Below are positions 18,911-27,326 of a stretch of 64,000 bases of DNA, in pieces. The stretch covers positions 744,001-808,000 of the forward strand of contig NZ_RKKE01000001.1 in the NCBI RefSeq assembly GCF_003797125.1, written 5' to 3'. Both the position numbers and the translations under genes were made by a program. A model generated the notes under the pieces. The model made no database searches, was not told the origin of the DNA, and saw only the letters and a program-made list of their open reading frames with translations. Positions within the stretch are counted from its first letter, which is position 1. Every line of letters begins with the position of its first letter. Source of the stretch: Shewanella frigidimarina. GTDB lineage: Bacteria; Pseudomonadota; Gammaproteobacteria; Enterobacterales; Shewanellaceae.

Positions 18911-19849
18911 TTATTTCTTATCGTCTTTTAAGCCAATACTTTGCATCCAGTATTCAAAATTAACTAGATTACCCGGTAACACAATACGGCTATCAGGTTT
19001 GCTTAAACCATCTAACTGCTTCATATATTGTTCACCAAGTTGCATACGTAATGCACTTTGTCCGCCTTCAGATGAAATAACCACCGCTAATCGTTCTATC
19101 GACTCTGCAGTTGCTTTCGCTAAAGTGAGAATTTCTTGCGCTTTACCTTCGGCCTCATTAATGCGGCGCTGCATTTCACCTTCAGAGCGGTTAATGGTTT
19201 CTGCCATCACACCTTCTGAACGATTAATTTTACTCTGCTTATCACCTTCACTTTTGGCTAATAATGCCCGACGTTCGCGCTCAGCGTTCACCTGCATTTC
19301 CATGGCATTTTTAACTGTTTCTGGTGGGGTAATATTTTTAATCTCGTAACGATGCACTCGAATGCCCCACATAGAGCCAGCTTCGTCGAGAACTTCAACC
19401 ACTTTGGCTGATATCACATCACGTTCTTCAAAAGTACGATCTAAATCTAAGGTACCAATCACAGAACGTGTAGTAGTTTGAGCAAGTTGAATAGCGGCAT
19501 AACGATAGTCAGTAATACCATAACTGGCTTTAACGGGATCGGTAACCGAAATATAAATAACCCCATCCACTTCAACATTAACTTCATCACTGGAGAAACA
19601 TTCTTGTGGCGGTACATCAATAGTTTCTTCTTTTAAGTCGTGGATATAAGCCACTTTATCAAGGAAGGGGATCAGTGCATGGAAGCCTGCATCTAAGGTG
19701 CTGTGATACTTACCTAAACGCTCAACAATGTAAGCCGACTTGGTCGGTACAAGACAAATAGACTGGAATAATTTCAGTACAAAAATGGCAAAAATAACGC
19801 CCCAGATAGCCATCACAATCAAATCAGTATCAATTCCGTTAATCAACAT
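18911..19849 (-). CDS. SPFH/band 7 membrane protein, QmcA-like (distal paralogue)
   Basis: A 312-residue protein with an N-terminal membrane anchor (about 8-30), an SPFH domain (35-200; LVPTKSAYIVERLGKYHSTLDAGFH) and an Ala/Glu-rich coiled coil (190-260). By family it forms large membrane-associated oligomers linked to FtsH control and lipid organisation. The start ATG overlaps the stop of the upstream paralogue (TAATG), giving translational coupling. It is last in the order nfeD-SPFH-SPFH. The two SPFH proteins are similar over their whole length, so they arose by tandem duplication and may form a hetero-oligomer as HflK/HflC do; this last point is inference. Confidence 0.9.
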   Translation of the reverse strand: MLINGIDTDLIVMAIWGVIFAIFVLKLFQSICLVPTKSAYIVERLGKYHSTLDAGFHALIPFLDKVAYIHDLKEETIDVPPQECFSSDEVNVEVDGVIYISVTDPVKASYGITDYRYAAIQLAQTTTRSVIGTLDLDRTFEERDVISAKVVEVLDEAGSMWGIRVHRYEIKNITPPETVKNAMEMQVNAERERRALLAKSEGDKQSKINRSEGVMAETINRSEGEMQRRINEAEGKAQEILTLAKATAESIERLAVVISSEGGQSALRMQLGEQYMKQLDGLSKPDSRIVLPGNLVNFEYWMQSIGLKDDKK

Positions 19850-20778
19850 TAGCGTGCTCCTTTTGCTGATGAGTTTGATACGGCATGAGTCACTTGCTCC
19901 ATACCTTCAAAAAAGCCTTCTAGCTTGGCCATTTCCGCTGGCACAACAGAAACTTGAGCTTCAGATAAAATTTTGCCCACTTGGCCAATAAATTGTTCTT
20001 TAAGTAACATGTTCATAGCGTCATTGCCGCCATTCACTGTTAATGCTTTGCAGATCATTTCCATGCCTTCAGCTTTCGCGTTAGCAATAATGGAAATTTC
20101 TTGCCCTGTACCTAAAGCCTCGTTAATACGCTTTTGTTTTTGACCTTCAGATAAATTAATCGCTTCTTGACGTTCACCTTGCGACATATTGATCATTGCA
20201 GCTTTTTCAGCATTAGCTAACGTGATTTCAGCACGCTTACGGCGTTCTGCTTCCATTTGTTTTTCAAGGGTGTGAATAACCTTCATTGAAGGCGAGATAT
20301 TTTTAATCTCATAACGTAATACTTTGATCCCCCAAGGATCTGAGGCTTTATCAATTTCACGCACAATGGATTCATTCAAACTGTCACGCTCAGAAAACGT
20401 TTGCGACAAAGTTAGCTTACCAATTTCAGAACGCATGGTTGTTTGCGCTAAGTTAACCGCTGCACGGCGATAATTTTCAATACCATAGCTGGCAAGCTTG
20501 CCGTCCATCACCTTAAGGTAAACTAAACCGTCAACTTCCAATTGGGTGTTATCTTTTGAAATACAGCTTTGCGGTGGCACATCTAATACTTCTTCACGAG
20601 TGTCGTGGCGATAAGCAACCCGATCGACAAAAGGGACAAGAAAATGAAACCCAGGCTGGAGCACGGTACGAAACTTACCCAAACGCTCAATAACATGCAC
20701 TTCACGCATTGGCACAATTAACATGAGTTTGAACAAAATAAACATTACAAATAAAAAAACGATTGTTAACACAAACAT
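19849..20778 (-). CDS. SPFH/band 7 membrane protein, QmcA-like (proximal paralogue)
   Basis: A 309-residue protein of the same architecture as its neighbour: anchor at 2-18, SPFH domain at 25-190 (VPMREVHVIERLGKFRTVLQPGFH), then a coiled coil with alternating acidic and basic repeats (AEKAAMINMSQGERQEAINL). The second copy has similar repeats with different residues. It lies 213 bp after the NfeD stop and overlaps the next paralogue by one base. E. coli has one such gene (qmcA) beside an NfeD gene (ybbJ); here there are two. Confidence 0.9.
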   Translation of the reverse strand: MFVLTIVFLFVMFILFKLMLIVPMREVHVIERLGKFRTVLQPGFHFLVPFVDRVAYRHDTREEVLDVPPQSCISKDNTQLEVDGLVYLKVMDGKLASYGIENYRRAAVNLAQTTMRSEIGKLTLSQTFSERDSLNESIVREIDKASDPWGIKVLRYEIKNISPSMKVIHTLEKQMEAERRKRAEITLANAEKAAMINMSQGERQEAINLSEGQKQKRINEALGTGQEISIIANAKAEGMEMICKALTVNGGNDAMNMLLKEQFIGQVGKILSEAQVSVVPAEMAKLEGFFEGMEQVTHAVSNSSAKGAR

Positions 20779-20991
20779 ATCTACTCCCTTTTAATCTGAC
20801 TTTCCTAGATAACACTTAACGACAATCGCAACACGACGACTTCGACACAATATTTACAAAACAATAATTGCGAAACTACAATTACGACACAATATTCATA
20901 TCATAATAATCTGAATTTATTACATTTAAGTACTCGATAACCTCAACTCGCAGTAACAACTCACGGCCACAAAAGCTTATCAACTAAATCG

Positions 20992-21453
20992 CTATACAGA
21001 ATCAATAATCGGTTCAACAACAAAAGCTATATTATCCCGACAAATGATCCTGACTTTGGTGCCTTTTTTTATCACAGTACCATCACCTAAAGCAGTCCAA
21101 TCAGTACCCAAACAGCTAATTCGACCGGTTTTTTGACCAGGGCCAATGGCTTGTTTAACGATAGCGACTTGATTATAGAGATCCGCCTCTTCATCAGTAT
21201 TATCGACATGAGAATCGCCGCCCACTAAACGCTGGGTCACATGACGAAAACTCAGTAATAACACCATTGAAGCCATAAACCATAATGTCAGACTTTGTAC
21301 CAAGCCATCAATAATGCCAACAGCTTGTGCTGATGCGACAATAACGCAAGCCGCACCTAATAAAATAACGATACCACCCGGAATGATAATCTCCGAGATC
21401 ATCAATAACAGCCCAAGCACTAGCCAGACTGCAATCGGATTTGAAAGCTCCAT
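20992..21453 (-). CDS. NfeD-family membrane protein (YbbJ-like)
   Basis: The start at 21453 (GGGGGAG just before ATG) gives 153 residues; a GTG at 21489 would add 12. Two or three membrane segments (about 5-45 and 52-72) precede a soluble OB-fold domain (about 85-150; GRISCLGTDWTALGDGTVIKKGTKV). NfeD proteins partner SPFH proteins, and this gene heads the set with the two SPFH genes downstream. The 213-bp gap to the next gene may hold a separate promoter. Confidence 0.87.
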   Translation of the reverse strand: MELSNPIAVWLVLGLLLMISEIIIPGGIVILLGAACVIVASAQAVGIIDGLVQSLTLWFMASMVLLLSFRHVTQRLVGGDSHVDNTDEEADLYNQVAIVKQAIGPGQKTGRISCLGTDWTALGDGTVIKKGTKVRIICRDNIAFVVEPIIDSV

Positions 21454-21944
21454 ATTCTCCCCCATAAATGAGAATGTCCGTAAATTCACTATAACAGCTT
21501 TATTTATTATTGCGACATATTATGTCAAAGCGTTGTTACGAACAGTAAACGGGACAAACAATTCATCAACTTACCATTACCGCAAGAATGTGTATCGCTA
21601 ATAATGAGTATTCCTATCAAAACCTATATTGCTGCAAAGTGACGTCTTATTTATCACCATAGTGATATTCGTTAAAATGAGATAACAGCGCCAATCAAAC
21701 ACTTTATGCGTTGCATCACACTAGCAGTGTTAATACCTGCCATAAGATTATATTGATGATGAAAACAATGAAATCTGTACATTCTAGTCGGTTTTAATTG
21801 TGCTCTTTCAAAATATTGAATATATTGCGCCCCATTGTGCACGATTGGGAATAATAGGTCACAGATTTAGCCTCGATCGCTATAAAACTTACCTTTAAAC
21901 TGTCAAAATTGACGTATCTGATCATTTTACTAACCGGAAGAAAA
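21454..21944. other. 491-bp divergent intergenic region between nfeD and the Tsx-like gene
   Basis: No gene is supported. The sequence before the Tsx-like start contains half-sites such as GGTCACAG that could belong to CRP- or CytR-type control, but I cannot defend a full site. Confidence 0.35.
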
Positions 21945-22697
21945 ATGAAAAAAATCTGCCTTTTAGCCACACTTGTACTCTCACAAAATGTTTTTGCTGA
22001 CGATATAGTCCAATGGTGGGATGTTAGCGCAACTGTCTTGCATGGCGAAAACTATGACTTAGCACCATCAGAAAGACAAACTACCATCACCTTAGAAACA
22101 GCCGGTGGTTGGAAGTATGGTGATTGGTTTGCATTCCAGGATTTTATTAATTTCAATGGTAATAATAACGGTGTTGATAGCACGACTTATGGCGAAATAT
22201 CTCCCCGCTTTAGTGCTAGCAAAATATTGGGCCAACAAGTGAGCTTTGGTGCGATAAAAGATGTCTCTTTAGCGTTAACTTACGAAGAAGGCGAAGGCCC
22301 AGTTAACAGCATGCTTTATGGTATTGGTGTGGACCTTGACGTGCCATTTTTTAGCTACTTACAACTGAACACTTACCGTCGTGATGCAATAAGCAGTGGT
22401 AATATCAGTGATGGTTGGCAGTTTACGCCAGTATTTAGAATCGACATGCCAGTGGGCAATGCCAATATTATTTTTGATGGTTTTATTGATTGGGTATTCT
22501 CTGCCGACAACAACGGCTACGACGAAAACCTGCACATCAATCCACAAATAAAGTATGACTTAGGTAAAACATTGTTTGGTGATCACAAACAAAACAAACT
22601 GTTAGTGGGTTTTGAATATGATTACTGGCAAAGTAAATACGGTGTTGCGGGTATCGACCAAAATACCTATTCAATTATTGCGCAGTATCATTTCTAA
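21945..22697 (+). CDS. Tsx/OmpK-family outer-membrane nucleoside channel
   Basis: The start at 21945, with GGAAG five bases upstream, gives 250 residues beginning with a clear signal peptide (MKKICLLATLVLSQNVFA). A TTG at 21909 would add 12 residues ahead of the signal peptide and is rejected. The mature protein is a predicted 12-strand barrel: alternating aromatic and polar residues, WWDVSATVLHGENYD near the start and the C-terminal aromatic IAQYHF. It resembles Tsx/OmpK channels for nucleosides. Uridine phosphorylase lies convergently just downstream, which supports a nucleoside role. Confidence 0.88.
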   Translation: MKKICLLATLVLSQNVFADDIVQWWDVSATVLHGENYDLAPSERQTTITLETAGGWKYGDWFAFQDFINFNGNNNGVDSTTYGEISPRFSASKILGQQVSFGAIKDVSLALTYEEGEGPVNSMLYGIGVDLDVPFFSYLQLNTYRRDAISSGNISDGWQFTPVFRIDMPVGNANIIFDGFIDWVFSADNNGYDENLHINPQIKYDLGKTLFGDHKQNKLLVGFEYDYWQSKYGVAGIDQNTYSIIAQYHF

Positions 22698-22728
22698 TTT
22701 ATGCCGCTATTGATATAAGTTAGATAAC

Positions 22729-22754
22729 AAAAAAGGTGCCTAGGCACCTTTTTT
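22729..22754. terminator. Bidirectional intrinsic terminator between the Tsx-like gene and udp
   Basis: AAAAAAGGTGCC-TA-GGCACCTTTTTT is a perfect 12-bp inverted repeat with T tracts on both strands. Confidence 0.92.
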
Positions 22755-22883
22755 AATGATTACATTTCAACACTAATTGTTTTGAGACAATTTGTTTTGC
22801 GCAATCAGTTTTAACACCATCAGCCTTAACACAATCTGTTTTTACACAATATATTGTTTTGACGTGATGGTTAAAACGTTAGC

Positions 22884-23642
22884 TTAAGCTAACAATTTTT
22901 TCGCTGCTGCTACAACAATAGACACTGCACTTACTTCAGTCTTCTTCATTGTCGCTTCATCAGGGATCTCTTGCTGTGTGCGGTTTACAATAACACCGGC
23001 AACACATGCTGCACGCCAACCTTGAGTTGCACACATTGTAAATAGCGTAGCTGATTCCATTTCATAGTTCAGCACACCCATTGACTGCCACTCTTTCATA
23101 GAGCCAACATAACGCTGAGTAATGCGACCAGAAACAGTATCGTAACGCTCTTGACCTGGATAGAAAGTGTCAGAAGAAGCAGTAATACCAATGTGCGGCT
23201 CTAAACCAGCGTCACGACATGCTGCAACCATAGCAGTGGTACATTCAAAGTCTGCTGCTGCTGGGAACTCAAGCGGTGCAAAGTGTAAGCTTGCGCCATC
23301 TAAACGCACAGAAGCTTGAGTCACAATCACATCACCCACGTTTACGTGCGGTTGGATTGCGCCAGTTGTACCTACGCGTAAGAAAGTTCTCACACCTAAT
23401 TGTGCTAATTCTTCAACCGCAATAGAAGTTGATGGTCCACCGATACCGGTTGAACAAACAACCACGGCTTTGCCATCGATATAAGCTAAGTAGCTTGTGT
23501 ATTCACGATGGCTCGCTAAGAACGTTGCGTTGTCCATTAGCTCAGCAATACGCTTAACACGCTCTGGATCACCAGGAACGATTGCTAAGGTAGCGCCATC
23601 TAACATTTTTTTAGTTAATCCTAAGTGAAATACATCGGACAT
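22884..23642 (-). CDS. udp: Uridine phosphorylase
   Basis: A 252-residue protein (E. coli Udp: 253) of nucleoside phosphorylase family I. It splits uridine with phosphate into uracil and ribose 1-phosphate in the cytoplasm. It shows GDPERVKRI (phosphate-binding Arg), [27 protein letters not shown] and the ribose-binding [12 protein letters not shown]. The ribosome-binding site AAAGGGG is strong. It lies opposite the Tsx-like nucleoside channel. Ribokinase and nucleoside hydrolase genes lie 4-6 kb away. Confidence 0.97.
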   Translation of the reverse strand: MSDVFHLGLTKKMLDGATLAIVPGDPERVKRIAELMDNATFLASHREYTSYLAYIDGKAVVVCSTGIGGPSTSIAVEELAQLGVRTFLRVGTTGAIQPHVNVGDVIVTQASVRLDGASLHFAPLEFPAAADFECTTAMVAACRDAGLEPHIGITASSDTFYPGQERYDTVSGRITQRYVGSMKEWQSMGVLNYEMESATLFTMCATQGWRAACVAGVIVNRTQQEIPDEATMKKTEVSAVSIVVAAAKKLLA

Positions 23643-24083
23643 TGTGAAAACCCCTTTCAGTTTTGAATATTAAATTCTTATAACCCAGACTTTAACCTAG
23701 TCTTTAGGCGGATAAGGTTAACTTGATCACATATAAATTCATAATAGTTAATATTCTTTCGTTAAATTATTACTAACATATGTCCAAAACCCACCAAATA
23801 CACTGATTTCAGCATAGTTAAAGGTCGATAAAACAACAAATATCTTATCTCGCCTAACAATCATTAACGTGATTTACATCAAGTTAACCTCGCAAAAATG
23901 GTTTTAGGCTGAAGGTAAGCGTAACCAATGAGCATAAAGTTAATCAGTATTAGATTCAACACATCTCATTTTTCAAGCTGTATTTGGTGCTGAAGTAAGC
24001 ATCATTGTTATTGGAATAACATCTTGTTAATGCAAAGTGAAATGAGCCCTAAATCTACTGACACAACTTACAAGGAGTAACTT
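23643..24083. other. 441-bp divergent intergenic region between udp and ydcH
   Basis: AT-rich with no supported gene. CGTGA-TTTACA-TCAAG at about 23869-23884 is a partial match to the CRP consensus TGTGA-N6-TCACA (seven of ten). Control of udp by CRP would fit E. coli practice, but the site is weak. Confidence 0.35.
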
Positions 24084-24305
24084 ATGTTTCCAGAGTACCG
24101 AGATTTGATAACTAAACTTAAAGTAACCGATAAGCACTTTATCAAAAAATTTAACGACCACAATCAACTCGATGAGCAAATTACCGCACTAGAAAAGACC
24201 AGTAGCAGTGATGCGACAACTGAATTAAAACTAATGAAAAGCACGAGATTACATCTTAAAGAACAAATATTGGATATTTTAAAAAGCCATCAGCAAGAGG
24301 TTTAG
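24084..24305 (+). CDS. YdcH-like DUF465 family small protein
   Basis: A 73-residue acidic/basic helical protein beginning MFPEYRDLITKLK, almost identical to the start of E. coli YdcH (74 residues). It has the family's central gap and the C-terminal MKSTRLHLKEQILDIL helix. It is predicted to be a short coiled coil. Function is unknown across the family. A strong AAGGAG ribosome-binding site precedes ATG. It appears monocistronic, with a hairpin just after the stop. Confidence 0.88.
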   Translation: MFPEYRDLITKLKVTDKHFIKKFNDHNQLDEQITALEKTSSSDATTELKLMKSTRLHLKEQILDILKSHQQEV

Positions 24306-24317
24306 ACGCGCATAAAA

Positions 24318-24343
24318 ATAAAGGACGCTAGTGCGTCCTTTAT
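24318..24343. terminator. Hairpin between convergent ydcH and decarboxylase genes
   Basis: ATAAAGGACGC-TAGT-GCGTCCTTTAT is a perfect 11-bp stem. The T tract is short, so termination efficiency is uncertain. Confidence 0.65.
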
Positions 24344-24367
24344 GATGTTGTCAAACTACACCATCAA

Positions 24368-25543
24368 TTAAAGGTAATAATCTTTAAGTGGTGGGAAGCC
24401 GTTAAAACATACTGCTGAATAGGTCGTGGTGTAAGCACCAGCGGTTAACCAGTACATGCGGTCACCAATGGCTAAATCAACCGGTAAACCATAGCTATAG
24501 TGCTCATACATAATATCTGCACTGTCACAGGTTGGACCGGCAATGACACACTTGTCTAACTCGCCTTTACGCTCAGTATAGATTGGGAATTTAATCGCTT
24601 CGTCCATGGTTTCAATTAAACCAGAGAACTTACCCACATCTGTAAATACCCAGCGCTCTAATGCAGTGTTCGACTTACGAGAAATCAATACCACTTCAGA
24701 TACTAATACACCAGCATTTGAAAGCAAAGAACGACCAGGCTCTAGAATAATCTCTGGTAATTCATCACCAAAGTCTTCTTCTAGGAAATGCTTAATCTGC
24801 TGAGCATAAACACCTAGCTCGTTCGTTTTGTCCATATAGTTGGCAGGAAAACCACCCCCTAAATTGATCATCTTTAGTACGATGCCGTGTTCTTCTTTTA
24901 AACGGTCGTAAATACTTTTCACTTTACCGATAGCAGAATCCCACGCACCGATATCACGTTGTTGCGAACCCACGTGGAAAGAAATGCCATGCGGTTGCAA
25001 GCCTAACTCTTTTGCCAATACTAATAAGTCGTACGCCATTTCATTTTGGCAACCAAACTTACGTGATAAAGGCCAGTCAGCTGTGTGTGTACCTTCAGTT
25101 AAAATACGCAAGTACACTTTTGAACCAGGAGCTTCTTCAGCAATCATGCGTAAATCGGCTTCAGAGTCTGAAGCAAACATACGTACGCCTTGTTCAAAGA
25201 ATGATCGTACATCGACACGCTTCTTAATGGTGTTACCGTAGCTAATACGGTCTGCAGAAACACCTATCGACGTTACCATTTCAAGTTCGTAAATGGATGC
25301 GATGTCAAAGTTTGAACCTTTATCTCGCAACAAGGTTAAAATTTCTTTGGCCGGATTTGCCTTAACCGCATAATAAATATTTGCGAAAGGAAAATTGTTA
25401 ACCATATCATCGTATTGTTTCGCAACGATTTGGGTGTCAATAACTACAAATGGCGTTGGCTTATCTTTAGCAAATGCCTCAATGCGGTCAAACGTGTCCT
25501 TGTCATAATAATCTGCAACATCAATCGATTGAAATTGGCTCAT
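24368..25543 (-). CDS. Fold-type III PLP-dependent ornithine/lysine decarboxylase
   Basis: The start at 25543 (AGGAGG ten bases upstream) gives 391 residues; the TTG- or ATG-led frame to 25603 lacks a ribosome-binding site. It is an alanine-racemase-like barrel with PLP lysine K61 in YYAVKANP, the GGGFP phosphate-binding loop, EPGRSLL, and the C-terminal catalytic cysteine block GPTCDSADI. This layout is typical of eukaryotic-like ornithine or lysine/ornithine decarboxylases, which make putrescine or cadaverine in the cytoplasm. Substrate preference between ornithine and lysine cannot be settled by eye. It is monocistronic, with repeated motifs in its upstream region. Confidence 0.9.
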   Translation of the reverse strand: MSQFQSIDVADYYDKDTFDRIEAFAKDKPTPFVVIDTQIVAKQYDDMVNNFPFANIYYAVKANPAKEILTLLRDKGSNFDIASIYELEMVTSIGVSADRISYGNTIKKRVDVRSFFEQGVRMFASDSEADLRMIAEEAPGSKVYLRILTEGTHTADWPLSRKFGCQNEMAYDLLVLAKELGLQPHGISFHVGSQQRDIGAWDSAIGKVKSIYDRLKEEHGIVLKMINLGGGFPANYMDKTNELGVYAQQIKHFLEEDFGDELPEIILEPGRSLLSNAGVLVSEVVLISRKSNTALERWVFTDVGKFSGLIETMDEAIKFPIYTERKGELDKCVIAGPTCDSADIMYEHYSYGLPVDLAIGDRMYWLTAGAYTTTYSAVCFNGFPPLKDYYL

Positions 25544-25901
25544 TAGGCCAGTGCCTCCTGTAAGTAGGGCGATAAAAGTGTCATTACGAATCTGTAAAAA
25601 CATGCGCAGTAAACGATATTTTCAATCAATACGCAACGAATTTTTATGCAAAAAGTATAATTTTTTATTCTTCGAGAAATATCAATAACACGCAACGTAT
25701 TACTCGCAAAATTCACTGCGTTATTGATTGGTTTCTGCGCCTAGAAAGTATAGACATTTGCGAGAAAAATGCCCATTAAGTCGTTAAAAATATTTTCACC
25801 GTGATGGCACTTAACACCCATCACAGATTTACACCTTAGAGTAAAAAGTTGTTATCATCCAATTTGATAACATCTTAACGTGCTTCAATAAGGAACATAG
25901 A
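25544..25901. other. 358-bp divergent region between the decarboxylase and mscS genes
   Basis: Contains the near-repeated motif ACGCAACGAATT (about 25632-25643) and ACGCAACGTATT (about 25691-25702), each preceded by ATCAATA-like sequence, about 60 bp apart. This could be a pair of regulator sites for the decarboxylase. No coding frame is supported. Confidence 0.4.
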
Positions 25902-26735
25902 ATGAACGAACCCAGTTTAGATCAAGAGCTCCAACAACTGCAAAATGTCTATAGCGTCATCACTGAGTTTGTTGTTGAGTACAGCTTTCAAATTGCTGGT
26001 GCGATTATTATTTTCTTATTGGGGCTTTGGGTGGCAAACAAAGCGGCCAATGTTGTCGCTGCTCAACTGAAAAAACATAACATTGATATCACCCTCAGTA
26101 ACTTTGCTTCCAACTTAGTTAAAATCATCATTATTGTGATGGTTGCCGTTATCTGTTTAGGAAAATTAGGCATTAGCGTAACACCAATGGTGGCTGCTAT
26201 TGGTGCCGCTTCACTTGGAGCTGGCTTGGCATTACAAGGAATGTTATCTAATTACGCAGCCGGCATTACCATTATTGTCACCCGCCCTTTTGTGGTTGGA
26301 AATACCATTGAAATTAAAGGTGTCAACGGTGTGGTTGAAATAATTAAACTGGGCCAAACCATATTAACTAATGAAGAAGGCGAACAAATTAGTATTCCCA
26401 ATAAGCACATTGTCGGCGAAATTTTACATAACTCATTCGCTTATAAATTGGTTGAAAACAAAATAAATATTGATTACCACGCTGATGCCGATCATGTTAT
26501 CCAATTAATTAATGACGTACTTGCCGCTGCTCCGGCAATTTATCAAGACAAAAAACCATTAGTCGGCATCAATGGATTTAATACTGTGGGTATAGAGATT
26601 GGCGTACGTTACTGGGTTCCGACAACACGCTATTTCGAAGAGAAGTACCACACTAACCTCGCCATAATCAAAGCACTCAATCAAGCCAAAATTAAGATAC
26701 CTTGCCCGGTAAAGGAAATACATTTACAGCACTAG
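25902..26735 (+). CDS. mscS: Small-conductance mechanosensitive channel, MscS type
   Basis: A 277-residue inner-membrane protein (E. coli MscS: 286). Three membrane segments lie at about 25-48, 66-86 and 90-125, the last being the Gly/Ala-rich pore helix (GAASLGAGLALQGMLSNYAAG). A beta domain (TRPFVVGNTIEI) and a C-terminal alpha/beta domain form the cytoplasmic cage. It opens under membrane tension to release solutes during hypo-osmotic shock. The gene is isolated and followed by a decayed reading frame. A second, much larger MscS-family gene is at 56514. Confidence 0.92.
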   Translation: MNEPSLDQELQQLQNVYSVITEFVVEYSFQIAGAIIIFLLGLWVANKAANVVAAQLKKHNIDITLSNFASNLVKIIIIVMVAVICLGKLGISVTPMVAAIGAASLGAGLALQGMLSNYAAGITIIVTRPFVVGNTIEIKGVNGVVEIIKLGQTILTNEEGEQISIPNKHIVGEILHNSFAYKLVENKINIDYHADADHVIQLINDVLAAAPAIYQDKKPLVGINGFNTVGIEIGVRYWVPTTRYFEEKYHTNLAIIKALNQAKIKIPCPVKEIHLQH

Positions 26736-26762
26736 TTTTAGTAGCACTAGTTTAATAACTAG

Positions 26763-27049
26763 AGTATTCACTCTGCTGCCGGTACTCTTCATCGTGTAAA
26801 GCATTACGATTGTAAGTGCAGCAAATAAAACGCCAATAAAGCAGCCGTTGCAGTTTTTAATCCATTCAATCTCACTGGCCCTAACAATCTGAACTGGGCC
26901 AACAAACTATTGCCGCCAATGGATATTCACCCGAGGCTCTATTGAATTAAGCTATTCATCGCGCTGTAGTGGGAAGCTCAGCAAAAGAATGTATTGAGAA
27001 TGATAATGCCGATGCAATAAGCCAGAATAATCAACAAGTACCTCTGTAA
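26763..27049 (+). pseudogene. Decayed C-terminal fragment of an unidentified gene
   Basis: Conceptual translation gives protein-like sequence broken by stops. Frame one (26763-26825, then TAA, then 26829-26945) reads GTLHRVKHYDCK and then VAVFNPFNLTGPNNLNWAN. A shift near 26900 leads into another frame (TIAANGYSPEALLN, TAA at 26948-26950, then AIHRAVVGSSAKECIENDN...) that ends at TAA 27047-27049. Reading across the breaks gives one smooth peptide of about 90 residues. This looks like a frameshifted gene end, not noise. The parent family is not recognised. Confidence 0.45.
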
Positions 27050-27248
27050 GAACACTTACTCACCATACGCTTACTTTCCATACATTTATTATCCAAAGCT
27101 ACTGCGAACAGTATGAATATTATAGTGTGTGAAGTAACCCAACCTCTTCTTTATTATGTACATTAAATGAAGCTATGCAGCTAAGTTCATTGAAATTAAT
27201 GCTGTCGAATCATTCACGAACCCAAATTGGCAATAATGGATAGTAAAC

Positions 27249-27266
27249 GAACCAACTCGTTCACTT
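27249..27266. promoter_or_regulatory. Putative operator GAAC-N6-GTTC upstream of the DeoR-ribokinase
   Basis: GAAC-CAACTC-GTTC followed by ACTT, 61 bp before the chosen start. The same arrangement, also followed by ACTT, occurs upstream of the nucleoside hydrolase at 29877-29894. A DeoR-type protein encoded here is the natural candidate binder. Confidence 0.4.
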
Positions 27267-27326
27267 TGCATGTTAAGCTCTTGTCTTTATCACAACTTAT
27301 TTTCTGCAAAAGCACTATATTTCATT

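Noticed and set aside
21700..21944. A CRP or CytR operator before the Tsx-like gene
   Set aside because: Only single half-sites such as GTCACA were found; no paired site with correct spacing.
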